Positions 9,194 to 17,185 of a DNA stretch of 64,000 nucleotides are shown here, one piece after another. The notes beneath the pieces were generated by a model. That model was not told the DNA's origin. It saw nothing but the letters and a program-made list of their open reading frames with translations, and did no database searches. The stretch comes from Ancylobacter sp. IITR112 (GTDB lineage: Bacteria > Pseudomonadota > Alphaproteobacteria > Rhizobiales > Xanthobacteraceae). Within the stretch, counting starts at the first letter, position 1; each line of letters begins with the position of its first letter. The translations under genes were made by a program, and so were the position numbers. The stretch covers positions 3,224,001 through 3,288,000 of the forward strand of contig NZ_JBGCUS010000001.1 of NCBI RefSeq assembly GCF_041415945.1, given 5' to 3'.

Positions 9194-9237
9194 CTGTCTA
9201 TACAGATAATCGTACTCCACAGTTCCTGTCTATACAG
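9194..9237. promoter_or_regulatory. Tandem operator candidates for the GntR/PhnF-like regulator
   Basis: Two identical copies of CTGTCTATACAG (9194-9205 and 9226-9237) sit 32 bp apart, which is three helical turns. They lie in the 104-bp region between phnM and phnD. The sequence contains the TATAGAC core (reverse strand) found in PhnF and HutC operators. The second copy ends 3 bp before ATG 9241, and occupancy would block both transcription and, in the RNA, the phnD leader. Confidence 0.78.
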
Positions 9238-9252
9238 CAAATGGGGCACAAA

Positions 9253-10110
9253 ATGTTTCGCAGGCTTGTTTCCGCACTCGCCATCACGGTTGTGACCGCG
9301 TTCGCCGCGAGCGCCGAACCCGTGCGTTTCGCCGTCACCGACATTGAGGGGCTGGAAGCCCTGCAGCAGGAATTCGGCGGCTTCCAGAAGGAACTGTCGA
9401 AGCTCACCGGGCTCGACATCGAGCTGATCCCGGTCAGCTCGCGCACCGCCGCCGTCGAGGCGATGAATTCCGGCCATGTCGAGCTGGTGCTGACCGGCCC
9501 GGCCGAATATGTCGTCATGAAGGAACTGAGCGATCCGCGCATCGTCGTCGCCTGGCAGCGCCCGGATTATTTCGCGCAGATCGCGGTGCTGGCCGATGGC
9601 CCGATCCGCTCCATCGACGACCTCAAGGGCAAGAAGGTCTCCTTCGGCTCGGTCGGCTCCACCTCGCAGCATCTCGGCCCGGCGCAGGTGCTGGCCGATT
9701 TCGGCATCATGTATGGCAAGGATTATGAGGGCGTCATCATCTCCCGCAACGTCGCGGCGGAAGCGCTGATCCGCGGCGACATCGCCGCCATCGGCCTCAA
9801 CTACGGCTACCTCAACTCCATCCGCAAGGCGTTCCCCAACGCCGCCTTCGCCGTCGTCGCCCGCGGCCGCGACTTGCCGAACGACATCCTCGTCGCCCGC
9901 AAGGACATTCCCGAGGAGGTGTTCGTGAAGGTGCGCGAGGCTTTCCTCAAGCATGGCAACGAGCTGATGGGCGCGGTGCTGCAGGGCGAGGACAATCAGA
10001 AGTTCAAGGGCGGCATCTTCATCACCGATGTGAAGGACAGCGACTACGACTATGTCCGCTCGATGTACCGCACGATCGGCATCGAGAATTTCGGCAGCTT
10101 CATCAACTGA
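9253..10110 (+). CDS. phnD: PhnD, phosphonate ABC transporter substrate-binding protein
   Basis: This periplasmic phosphate/phosphonate-binding protein of the PhnD/PtxB family has 285 residues. It has a Sec signal peptide (MFRRLVSALAITVV, cleavage near ASAEP) and the family motif GSTSQHLGPAQVL that binds the phosphonate group through serine and threonine. ATG 9253 is favoured over in-frame ATG 9241 because GGGG lies 6 bases before it. ATG 9241 abuts an operator repeat and has no ribosome site. It works with PhnC and PhnE downstream. A hairpin follows the stop, as often found after highly expressed binding-protein genes. Confidence 0.92.
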   Translation: MFRRLVSALAITVVTAFAASAEPVRFAVTDIEGLEALQQEFGGFQKELSKLTGLDIELIPVSSRTAAVEAMNSGHVELVLTGPAEYVVMKELSDPRIVVAWQRPDYFAQIAVLADGPIRSIDDLKGKKVSFGSVGSTSQHLGPAQVLADFGIMYGKDYEGVIISRNVAAEALIRGDIAAIGLNYGYLNSIRKAFPNAAFAVVARGRDLPNDILVARKDIPEEVFVKVREAFLKHGNELMGAVLQGEDNQKFKGGIFITDVKDSDYDYVRSMYRTIGIENFGSFIN

Positions 10111-10125
10111 TCCGCGCCATCCCGC

Positions 10126-10157
10126 GCGCCGGACGGGTTCCGCCCGTCCGGCGCTTT
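10126..10157 (+). terminator. Hairpin between phnD and phnC
   Basis: A perfect 12-bp stem (GCGCCGGACGGG / CCCGTCCGGCGC) with a 5-base loop is followed by TTT. It could act as a partial terminator or mRNA stabiliser that keeps phnD expression above phnCE. Confidence 0.6.
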
Positions 10158-10180
10158 CCCGTTTCGTGAAGGAGGCCGCC

Positions 10181-11050
10181 ATGGAGCACGCCCCGATCGA
10201 GCCCGTTCCCGCGCCGAAACTGGCCGGGCTCAACCTGGCCGGCGCCGCGGCCGCCCATCCGCCCATCGGCCCGCTGGTGAAGGCGCCCGCCCCGCCGCTC
10301 GCCGCGCAGATCATCGGCGCGCGCGGCCTGGCCAAGACCTATCCGAACGGGCAGAAAGTGTTCGCTGGCGTCGATCTCGACATACGCGCCGACCAGCGCG
10401 TGGCGCTGATCGGCTCCAATGGCGCGGGCAAGTCGACCCTGCTCAAATGCCTGATCGGCCTGCTGCCCTCCACGGCCGGCGAAATCACCACGCTGGGCGA
10501 GCGCTTCATGGCCGCGCCCAGCGGCGCGCAGCTCACAAGGTTGCGGCGGCAGATCGGCTTCGTATTCCAGAATCACGGGTTGGTCGGGCGGCAGAGCGTG
10601 CTCACAAACGTGATCCAGGGCAAGCTCGGCCTGCCCGGGAGCTGGCGCGCCTTCCACCACGCCCTCGCCCCGCAGGCCTGGCGCGAGGAGGCGATGGCGG
10701 TGCTGGCCGAGGTGCGGCTCGCCGACAAGGCCGGCGCGCGCGCCGACCAGCTTTCCGGCGGGCAGGCCCAGCGCGTCGCCATCGCCCGGGCGCTGATCCG
10801 CCGGCCGCGCCTGCTCATCGCCGATGAGCCCGCCGCCAGCCTCGACCCGGCGGTCGGGCGCGAGATCATGGGGATCTTCTCCGATCTCGCCCGCGATCAC
10901 GGCATCACGCTGGTCTACACCACGCACGACATGCAGCACGCGCTCGACTATTCCGACCGCATCGTCGCCCTGAAGAACGGCAAGGTGCATTTCGACCGGC
11001 CGACGGCGCGGGTGAATGGCCGCGACATGGAGGGCGTGTTCCATGGCTGA
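10181..11050 (+). CDS. phnC: PhnC, phosphonate ABC transporter ATP-binding protein
   Basis: This ATPase of the phosphonate importer has 289 residues. Walker A is GSNGAGKST, the signature motif is LSGGQAQRVAIARAL, Walker B is LLIADEPAASLD and the switch histidine is in TTHDM. ATG 10181 has a strong SD (AGGAGG) 6 bases upstream. About 45 residues precede the ABC core, making the protein slightly longer than most PhnC, and this N-terminal segment is Pro/Ala-rich. The gene ends 8 bp inside phnE, so the two are coupled. Confidence 0.92.
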   Translation: MEHAPIEPVPAPKLAGLNLAGAAAAHPPIGPLVKAPAPPLAAQIIGARGLAKTYPNGQKVFAGVDLDIRADQRVALIGSNGAGKSTLLKCLIGLLPSTAGEITTLGERFMAAPSGAQLTRLRRQIGFVFQNHGLVGRQSVLTNVIQGKLGLPGSWRAFHHALAPQAWREEAMAVLAEVRLADKAGARADQLSGGQAQRVAIARALIRRPRLLIADEPAASLDPAVGREIMGIFSDLARDHGITLVYTTHDMQHALDYSDRIVALKNGKVHFDRPTARVNGRDMEGVFHG

Positions 11051-11861
11051 CCTCGCTAGCGCGCCCCCCGCGCGCCCGCTTCCGCCCTCGCGGCTGCCCT
11101 CGGTCTCACCGCTCTCCTTCACGCTGATCGTTGTCGTCGCGGCGCTGTTCCTCGCCTCGCTGGGGCAGGTGGCGCCCTCGCCGGAAAAGCTCGCCAACGG
11201 CCTGCCGCGCATGGCCGACCTCGTCGGCCGCATGCTGCCGCCCAACACCGATCCCGGCTTTCTCCAGCGCATGGGCGGGCGCATTCTGGAGACGCTGCAG
11301 ATCGCTCTCGTCGGCACGGTGTTCGGCGTCATCTTGAGCCTGCCCATGGGCTGGCTGGCGGCGCGCGGCATCTCCCCGCTCGGCGCGCTGCGGCATTTCC
11401 CGCGCGCGCTGGTGTCGCTGTTCCGCACCGTGCCCGATCTCGTCTGGGCGCTGCTTTTCGTCTCGACGCTGGGCCTCGGCGCCGTGGCCGGCACCATGAC
11501 CATCGTCGTTGACACGATCGGCTTTTGCGGCCGCTTCTTCGCCGAGGCGATGGAAGAGGCCGACAAGAAGCCGCAGGAAGCGCTGCACGCCATCGGCGCC
11601 AACCGCGTCACCGTGCTGTGCGGGGCGATCCTGCCGGATGTGATGCCGACTTTGATCAACTCCTCGCTGTTCGCGCTGGAAAAGGCGGTGCGCTCCTCCG
11701 TGGTGCTCGGCCTCGTCGGCGCCGGGGGCATCGGGCAGGAACTCAAGGTGGCGTTCGACCTGTTCCAGTACCGCAACGCCTCGGCCATCATCCTCGCTAT
11801 CTTCGTCATCGTGCTGGCGATGGAATTCCTCACCGATCGGCTGCGGGCGAAATTCCAGTGA
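11043..11861 (+). CDS. phnE: PhnE, phosphonate ABC transporter permease
   Basis: This inner-membrane permease has 272 residues with about six membrane segments. The ABC-permease cytoplasmic loop is visible as EALHAIGANRVTVLCGAILP, followed by the conserved GLVGAGGIGQEL. ATG 11043 overlaps the phnC stop by 8 bp. A single permease gene is present, as in E. coli phnCDE, rather than the phnE1/phnE2 pair. The N-terminal 35 residues are Pro-rich and probably cytoplasmic. Confidence 0.91.
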   Translation: MADLASAPPARPLPPSRLPSVSPLSFTLIVVVAALFLASLGQVAPSPEKLANGLPRMADLVGRMLPPNTDPGFLQRMGGRILETLQIALVGTVFGVILSLPMGWLAARGISPLGALRHFPRALVSLFRTVPDLVWALLFVSTLGLGAVAGTMTIVVDTIGFCGRFFAEAMEEADKKPQEALHAIGANRVTVLCGAILPDVMPTLINSSLFALEKAVRSSVVLGLVGAGGIGQELKVAFDLFQYRNASAIILAIFVIVLAMEFLTDRLRAKFQ

Positions 11862-11929
11862 GGCGCGCCGCCCGGATGGAGGGTGCTTTCCGCCGGCGCA
11901 GCGGGTAAACCTCGCCGCGCAAGCGACAG

Positions 11930-12889
11930 GTGCCCCCCGTGACCGCCCTTCTTCTCCATATGCGCCCCATCTTCTTCGGCACGGTTCTCGGCCTTGGCGG
12001 CCTCGCCAATGGCTGGCGCGTGGCGAGCCGGCTGTGGGGCGCGCCGGTGCTGATCGGCGAGGCGCTGGCGGTGCTCGCTTTCGCCCTGTGGCTGCTGTGG
12101 AGCGTGCTCTACGCGCTGAAATGGCTGCTGCATCCCGCTGCGGCGGGCGAGGAACTGCGCCACCCCGCGCAGGGTCTGATCGCCGCGCTGGCGCCGGTCT
12201 CCACCCTTATCGCCGCCATCGCCATCGGCCCGCATGTGCCGCTGCTTGGCTGGGGCCTGTTCATCGCCGGGGCGGGCGGCGTCGCGCTTTATGCCGCGTG
12301 GAGCGTCGGCGGGCTATGGCAGGGCGGACGGGCGCCGCAGGAGGTGACGCCGATCCTCTATCTGCCGACCGTCGGCGGCGGGCTGGTGGCCGGCATCGCC
12401 TGCGCCACCTTCGGGCAAAACGCGCTGGGCTGGATGTTCTTCGGCATGGGGCTGTTCTCGTGGCTCTCCATGGAATCGGTGTTCCTCACCCGTCTGTTCC
12501 AGCACGGGCTGCCAGTCAATGTCCGCGCCAGCCTCGGCATGGAACTGGCGCCGCCGGCGGTGGCCTGCGTCGCCTATCTCTCGCTGGCGCCCGGCCCGGC
12601 GGACCGGGCGGCGCTCGCTCTGTTCGGCTATGGCTGCTTTCTCGCGCTGGTGATGCTGCGCCTCGTGCCCTGGCTGCGCCAGCAAGCCTTTGGCCCCGGC
12701 GCCTGGGGCTACACTTTCGGCGTGGCGAGCCTGCCGCTCGCCGCGCTGAAGCTGGTGGAACAGGGCGCCGGCGCGCCGGTGACGCAGATGGCGCTGGCGC
12801 TGTTCGTCGCCGGCAACGCAATCATCGGCTGGATCGCGCTGCGCAGCCTTGTCGGCGTCGCCCGCTTCTTCAGGAGCGAGGCCGGCTGA
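11930..12889 (+). CDS. TehA/SLAC1-family (TDT) channel or transporter
   Basis: This integral membrane protein of about 319 residues has some ten hydrophobic segments. The stretch around LYLPTVGGGLVAGIACATF, the later MGLFSWLSMESVFLTRLF and the LGMELAPPAVACVAYLS segment match the tellurite-resistance/dicarboxylate transporter family (TehA), which are anion channels or organic-acid carriers. GTG 11930 and GTG 11939 are both possible starts (the second has AGG at better spacing). It follows phnE by 68 bp on the same strand and may or may not be in that operon. A tellurite role should not be assumed. Confidence 0.78.
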   Translation: MPPVTALLLHMRPIFFGTVLGLGGLANGWRVASRLWGAPVLIGEALAVLAFALWLLWSVLYALKWLLHPAAAGEELRHPAQGLIAALAPVSTLIAAIAIGPHVPLLGWGLFIAGAGGVALYAAWSVGGLWQGGRAPQEVTPILYLPTVGGGLVAGIACATFGQNALGWMFFGMGLFSWLSMESVFLTRLFQHGLPVNVRASLGMELAPPAVACVAYLSLAPGPADRAALALFGYGCFLALVMLRLVPWLRQQAFGPGAWGYTFGVASLPLAALKLVEQGAGAPVTQMALALFVAGNAIIGWIALRSLVGVARFFRSEAG

Positions 12890-12896
12890 TCCGCGC

Positions 12897-15413
12897 TCAG
12901 CCCGCCGATCCGCGTTCCGCTATCAGGAATGGGGCCTCCGGGCCGAGCGCATCAAGCACCTGCCAGCCGGGCTCGATGAGTTCGCGCGGCACCGTGACCT
13001 CACCGGCCTCGGCCGGCAGACGGGTCGGCACCACGACGCGCACCGCTTCTTCGCCGCTCCAGCGCTCGAAGCCGAACCAGCCGACGCGGCCGGGCTCAAT
13101 GTCGAGCGGGCGGTAGTCTCCACCCGTCAGCGCGCCGTTGAGCCGGCGAAGGGCCAGCAGCGCGCGGGTGAGCCGGAAATACTCGGCATCGCCGCTCTCG
13201 GCCGGCTCTTCTCCCGCGAGCGCCGCCTGCCGCGCCGCCCAGTCCACCGGGCGGCGATTATCGGGGTCGACCAGCGAGAAATCGCGGAATTCCGTGCCCT
13301 GATAAAGATCCGGCGTGCCCGGCAGCGTGTGCTGAAGGATCAACTGGGTGAGGCCGACCAGCCGCCCGGCCGGGGCGATCTGCGCCACCAGCGCGTCGAG
13401 CCGCGTGCGGAACCCAGCCGCCTCGGGCGCCTCGATCAGCCCGGCGGCGAAGGAGAGGCAGGCTTCCTCATAGGCCGCGTTCGGCGTTTCCCAATTGCTG
13501 TGCCGCTTGGCCTCGCGCAGCGCCTTGGTGATGTAGCCCGCCATGCGCTCGGTATTGATCGGCCAGGCCGAGACCAGCGTCTCGACGATCATATGGGCGT
13601 CCAGCGGGTCCGGCATCGCCATCCCCGCTTCCTCGCGCAGCAGCGGGGCGACCAGGTCCCGCGCCTCCCCGGTGAAGGCGAGCCAGTGCTCGGGCTGGTG
13701 GCTGAGCGCGGCGAGGCGCGCGCGCGGGCCGGGGCCGCGCTTGGTGTCGTGGGTGGCGAGCGGGATGAGATCGCTCAGGCCCGTCTGAGCCCGCGCCGCA
13801 TATAGCGCGTGCATTTCCTCCGGTGTGCGCGAGGGATGGTCGAGACTGCCGCCCACCTCATTGGCGCAGAGCAGCACGGGCACACGGTAAAGCTCGGTGT
13901 CCTCGAACCCCTTGGCCATGGCCGGGCCGCTGAGCTGCTGGAAGCGCGAGCGGAACTCATGGTCGCTCGGCCGCTCGGGATGCTCCACCCGCTGTAGCAG
14001 CAACCGGGCGGCGGCGGTGGTGAGCGGGTTCTCATTGGCCTCGATGCGGGCGCGGATGTCTTCCCAGATGGCGACATCCTCGGGCGCATGGCCTTCGGGC
14101 GTCGCATAGGAGCGATAGACCGGGCAATGGGCGAGCAGCGCCACCACGGCGTCGCGGATCGCGGTGTCGGTGAGGTCGCCCGCCTGCATCGCCTCGTCCA
14201 GCCCCTCACGGGCCAGCGTCGCCAGAATGTCCACCTCGGCCTTCAGGCTTGCTTCCAGAACCTGCCGCTTGGCGCCGGCCAGCCGCTCCGGCAGCGCGCC
14301 GATGAGCAGATGGCGGGTCCGCAGGTCTTCCTCGAAGCGGCGATAACCCTCGGGGTCGACGCAGAGCGCGTTGATGTCGTTCAGCCGCTCATAGCCGGTG
14401 GTGCCCTCGATCGGCCACGGGCGCAGCACCTCGCCCGGCTCAAGAATCTTCTCGACCAGCAGCGGCACGTCCGCACCCACCGCTGCCCGCAGCCGGTCGC
14501 AATAGCCGGCCGGGTCGACCAGCCCGTCAATATGGTCGATGCGCAGGCCATGGACGAGGCCGCGCCGGATGAGGTCCAGCGGCAGGCGGTGGACGAGGTC
14601 GAACACCTCAGGGTCTTCCACCCGCACACCGGCGAGATCGGTGATGTTGAAGAAGCGGCGGTAATTCAGGTCATGCGCCGCCGTGCGCCACCAGGCGAGC
14701 CGCCAGTGCTGGGCCTCCAGCAGGGGGGCAAGCTCTGCCCCGGCGAGAACCGCGTCGAGCGCGGCGCGCGCGCTTTCGCCAAGGCCGGTGAACACCACCC
14801 GCGCCGCGCCGAGACCGGCATCGCTGGGCGAGGCTTCCACCCGCTCGAAGCCGGCCGCGGCCGCCTCAAGCCCCGCCGCGCGCAGCAGGCCCGCCACACT
14901 CGTTGCCCGCAGCGGGAAGCGGTGATTGGCATAGGCGACATTGATCCGCCCGAGCGCGTAATCGGCCTTCAGCGACAGGCTGCCGGCTTCCAGCGTCGCC
15001 TTGAGCGGATCGCCGAGCAGCGGCAGCAGCAGCCGGCCGCTCTCCCATTTCACATCGAACACACGGGCGGCGGGCGAGTCCGGCCCGCCTTCCAGCATGT
15101 CGTTCCAGTAGGGGTTGTGGCTGGAAGCGGCCATGTGGTTGGGCACGATGTCGAGCAGCACACCCATGCCGCGCGCGGCCAGTGCGCTGGCGAGGCGCGT
15201 GAACCCCTCCTCCCCGCCGAGTTCCGGGTTGATCCGGGTCGGGTCGGCCACGTCATAGCCATGGGTGGAGCCCGGCACCGCCAGGATGATGGGCGAGGCA
15301 TAGAGATGGCTGATGCCGAGTTCGCTGAGATAGGGCACCAGCGCTTCGGCATCGGCGAAGGTGAAGCCGCGATGGAACTGCAGGCGATAGGTGGCGCGAA
15401 GCGGCGGGATCAT
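12897..15413 (-). CDS. treY: TreY, maltooligosyl trehalose synthase
   Basis: This GH13 enzyme converts the reducing end of maltodextrins into a trehalosyl unit by intramolecular transglucosylation. It has 838 residues, slightly shorter than many TreY. The N-terminal TYRLQFHRGFTF motif is diagnostic. The catalytic-barrel segments DIVPNHMAAS, GLRIDHIDGL (nucleophile Asp) and LVEKILEPGE (acid/base Glu) are present. ATG 15413 overlaps the treZ stop by 4 bp (ATGA). It converges with the TehA-like gene, with 7 bp between stops. It is the last gene of glgX-treZ-treY. Confidence 0.95.
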   Translation of the reverse strand: MIPPLRATYRLQFHRGFTFADAEALVPYLSELGISHLYASPIILAVPGSTHGYDVADPTRINPELGGEEGFTRLASALAARGMGVLLDIVPNHMAASSHNPYWNDMLEGGPDSPAARVFDVKWESGRLLLPLLGDPLKATLEAGSLSLKADYALGRINVAYANHRFPLRATSVAGLLRAAGLEAAAAGFERVEASPSDAGLGAARVVFTGLGESARAALDAVLAGAELAPLLEAQHWRLAWWRTAAHDLNYRRFFNITDLAGVRVEDPEVFDLVHRLPLDLIRRGLVHGLRIDHIDGLVDPAGYCDRLRAAVGADVPLLVEKILEPGEVLRPWPIEGTTGYERLNDINALCVDPEGYRRFEEDLRTRHLLIGALPERLAGAKRQVLEASLKAEVDILATLAREGLDEAMQAGDLTDTAIRDAVVALLAHCPVYRSYATPEGHAPEDVAIWEDIRARIEANENPLTTAAARLLLQRVEHPERPSDHEFRSRFQQLSGPAMAKGFEDTELYRVPVLLCANEVGGSLDHPSRTPEEMHALYAARAQTGLSDLIPLATHDTKRGPGPRARLAALSHQPEHWLAFTGEARDLVAPLLREEAGMAMPDPLDAHMIVETLVSAWPINTERMAGYITKALREAKRHSNWETPNAAYEEACLSFAAGLIEAPEAAGFRTRLDALVAQIAPAGRLVGLTQLILQHTLPGTPDLYQGTEFRDFSLVDPDNRRPVDWAARQAALAGEEPAESGDAEYFRLTRALLALRRLNGALTGGDYRPLDIEPGRVGWFGFERWSGEEAVRVVVPTRLPAEAGEVTVPRELIEPGWQVLDALGPEAPFLIAERGSAG

Positions 15414-17185
15414 GCGGGCGCGAGGCTCCAGACGGCGGCGGCGAAGGGGCCGAGGGTGAGCTTGCCTTCCGCCTCATGCAGCACCCCGCCGGTGCTGGCC
15501 CCCACCGGCATGCCGGCAATGCCGGTCATCGGGTCGAGCGTCACCGGCGAATGGCCGCCATTCAGCACCATCACCAGCGTGCCTGAGGTGAAGTGCCAGG
15601 CGACGCGCAGCGCCTCGCCGGTGCGGCTGAGGTCACTGCCGCGATAGCCACTCGCCGCCAGCGGCCACACCAGCTTGCGGCGCTCGTCCGCCAGCCGGCG
15701 CAAGATGTCGAGTTCCGCCCGTGCCTGCGGCGTGCGCAGGTCTTCCGCCTTCAGCTTGGCGGAGATGAAGGTCGCCTCGCTCAGCGGATCGGGGAAGCTG
15801 TCGCCATGGGCGTCGAAGAAATCGGCGAATTCGCTGCGCCGGCCCTGCCGCACGGCCTCCGCCAGCTCGCCCTCGAAATCGCAAAAGAACGGGAAGGGCT
15901 GCGACAGCAGCGCCTCCTCGCCCTGGAACAGCAGTGGGATGGCGGGCGAAAGCATCAGCACGAAGCGCAGAAAGGCGAGCCGTTCCGGCGGCAGGCTCGC
16001 CGCCAGCCGGTCGCCGAGCGGGCGGTTGCCGATATGGTCGTGGTTCTGGGCGAAGGCGACGAAGGCGTCGGGCGCGAGTTCCGTACTCACCGTGCCGCGC
16101 GGATGCCCGCCCGCGCCGGGATAAGGCTCGCCCTGGAACACGAAGCCCTCGCTCAGCGCCCGGCCGGCGGCTGCGACGGCGTCATCCGCATAGGGCGCGT
16201 AATAGCCGGTGCGCTCGCCGCTCGCCAGCACATGGAAGGCATGGTGCCAGTCGTCATTCCACTGCGCGTCGTAGAGACGGTCGTCGCGGGTCATCCAGCC
16301 GGCGATGTTGTCGTGGTTTTCCAGCACGAGCCAGGCATCGGGCTTCACCGCCCGGCAGGCGGCCGCGATCTCGCGCAGGAAGGTCTCGGCGCCCTTGGTC
16401 GCCAGCGCATGCACCGCGTCGAAGCGCAGCCCGTCAAAGCCGAACTCGGCAATCCAATAGGCGGCGTTCTCGCTGAAGAAGGCCCGCACCACAGGGTTTT
16501 CCAGGTCGATCGCCGGGCCCCAGGGGGTGTCGATATCGTCCCGGAAGAACGACTTGGCGTAGAGCGGCAGGTAGTTCCCGCTCGGCCCGAAATGGTTGTA
16601 GACGACATCGAGCATCATGCCGAGGCCGCGTTCATGCGCGGCGTCGATCAGCGCGCGCAGATCGTCGGGCGTGCCATAGGCGGTATCGGGCGCGTAGAGC
16701 AGCACGCCGTCATAGCCCCAGTTGCGGCGACCGGCGAAATCGGCGACCGGCATCAGCTCGATCACGGTGAAGCCGGCGTCGCGGTAATGGTCCAGCCGGT
16801 CGATCAGCGCGCGGAACGTGCCCTCCGGCGTGGCGGTGCCGACATGCAGCTCGGCGATGATGGCCTCATGCCAGGGCCGCGACGGGCCGGGCACCTGCGG
16901 GCGCGCCGGCGCCGGTGTGAGGCTCCACCCGTCCGCATCCTCCGCCTGCCCGCGCGAGGCGGGATCGGGCACCGCCACCGCGCCCTCCCCCTCGCCGACG
17001 CGGAAGCGGTAGCGCGTGCCCGGCGCGATCGCGTCGAGCGCGGCGGTGAAGAAACCGTCCGCGCCCTTCACCATCGCCACCGGCGCGGCGCCGTCCATCT
17101 CCAGCGCGACATCGCCAGCCTCCGGCGCATAGAGGCGGAAGCGGGTCATATTCCCGTCGATCAGCGGTCCGAAAGTGGTGTTCAT
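15410..17185 (-). CDS. treZ: TreZ, malto-oligosyltrehalose trehalohydrolase
   Basis: This GH13 enzyme cleaves trehalose from the product of TreY. It has 591 residues. An N-terminal carbohydrate-binding (E-set) region is followed by the barrel with DVVYNHFGPSGNYL, GLRFDAVHAL (nucleophile), LVLENHDN (acid/base) and FAQNHDHIGNRPLGDRL. ATG 17185 is chosen because it overlaps the glgX stop (ATGA) and because the family N-terminus begins here. The longer frame upstream lies in glgX and is Arg-rich. The enzyme acts in the cytoplasm. Confidence 0.95.
   Translation of the reverse strand: MNTTFGPLIDGNMTRFRLYAPEAGDVALEMDGAAPVAMVKGADGFFTAALDAIAPGTRYRFRVGEGEGAVAVPDPASRGQAEDADGWSLTPAPARPQVPGPSRPWHEAIIAELHVGTATPEGTFRALIDRLDHYRDAGFTVIELMPVADFAGRRNWGYDGVLLYAPDTAYGTPDDLRALIDAAHERGLGMMLDVVYNHFGPSGNYLPLYAKSFFRDDIDTPWGPAIDLENPVVRAFFSENAAYWIAEFGFDGLRFDAVHALATKGAETFLREIAAACRAVKPDAWLVLENHDNIAGWMTRDDRLYDAQWNDDWHHAFHVLASGERTGYYAPYADDAVAAAGRALSEGFVFQGEPYPGAGGHPRGTVSTELAPDAFVAFAQNHDHIGNRPLGDRLAASLPPERLAFLRFVLMLSPAIPLLFQGEEALLSQPFPFFCDFEGELAEAVRQGRRSEFADFFDAHGDSFPDPLSEATFISAKLKAEDLRTPQARAELDILRRLADERRKLVWPLAASGYRGSDLSRTGEALRVAWHFTSGTLVMVLNGGHSPVTLDPMTGIAGMPVGASTGGVLHEAEGKLTLGPFAAAVWSLAPA

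Noticed and set aside
8006..9295. Plus-strand frame opposite phnM
   Set aside because: It is antisense to phnM, crosses the operator region and shows no domain.
10103..12235. Long minus-strand open frame across phnC, phnE and the TehA-like gene
   Set aside because: Shadow of well-supported plus-strand genes; the translated sequence has no conserved pattern.
11930..12889. Dedicated tellurite-resistance gene
   Set aside because: The TehA/SLAC1 family has several substrates and no tehB is adjacent.
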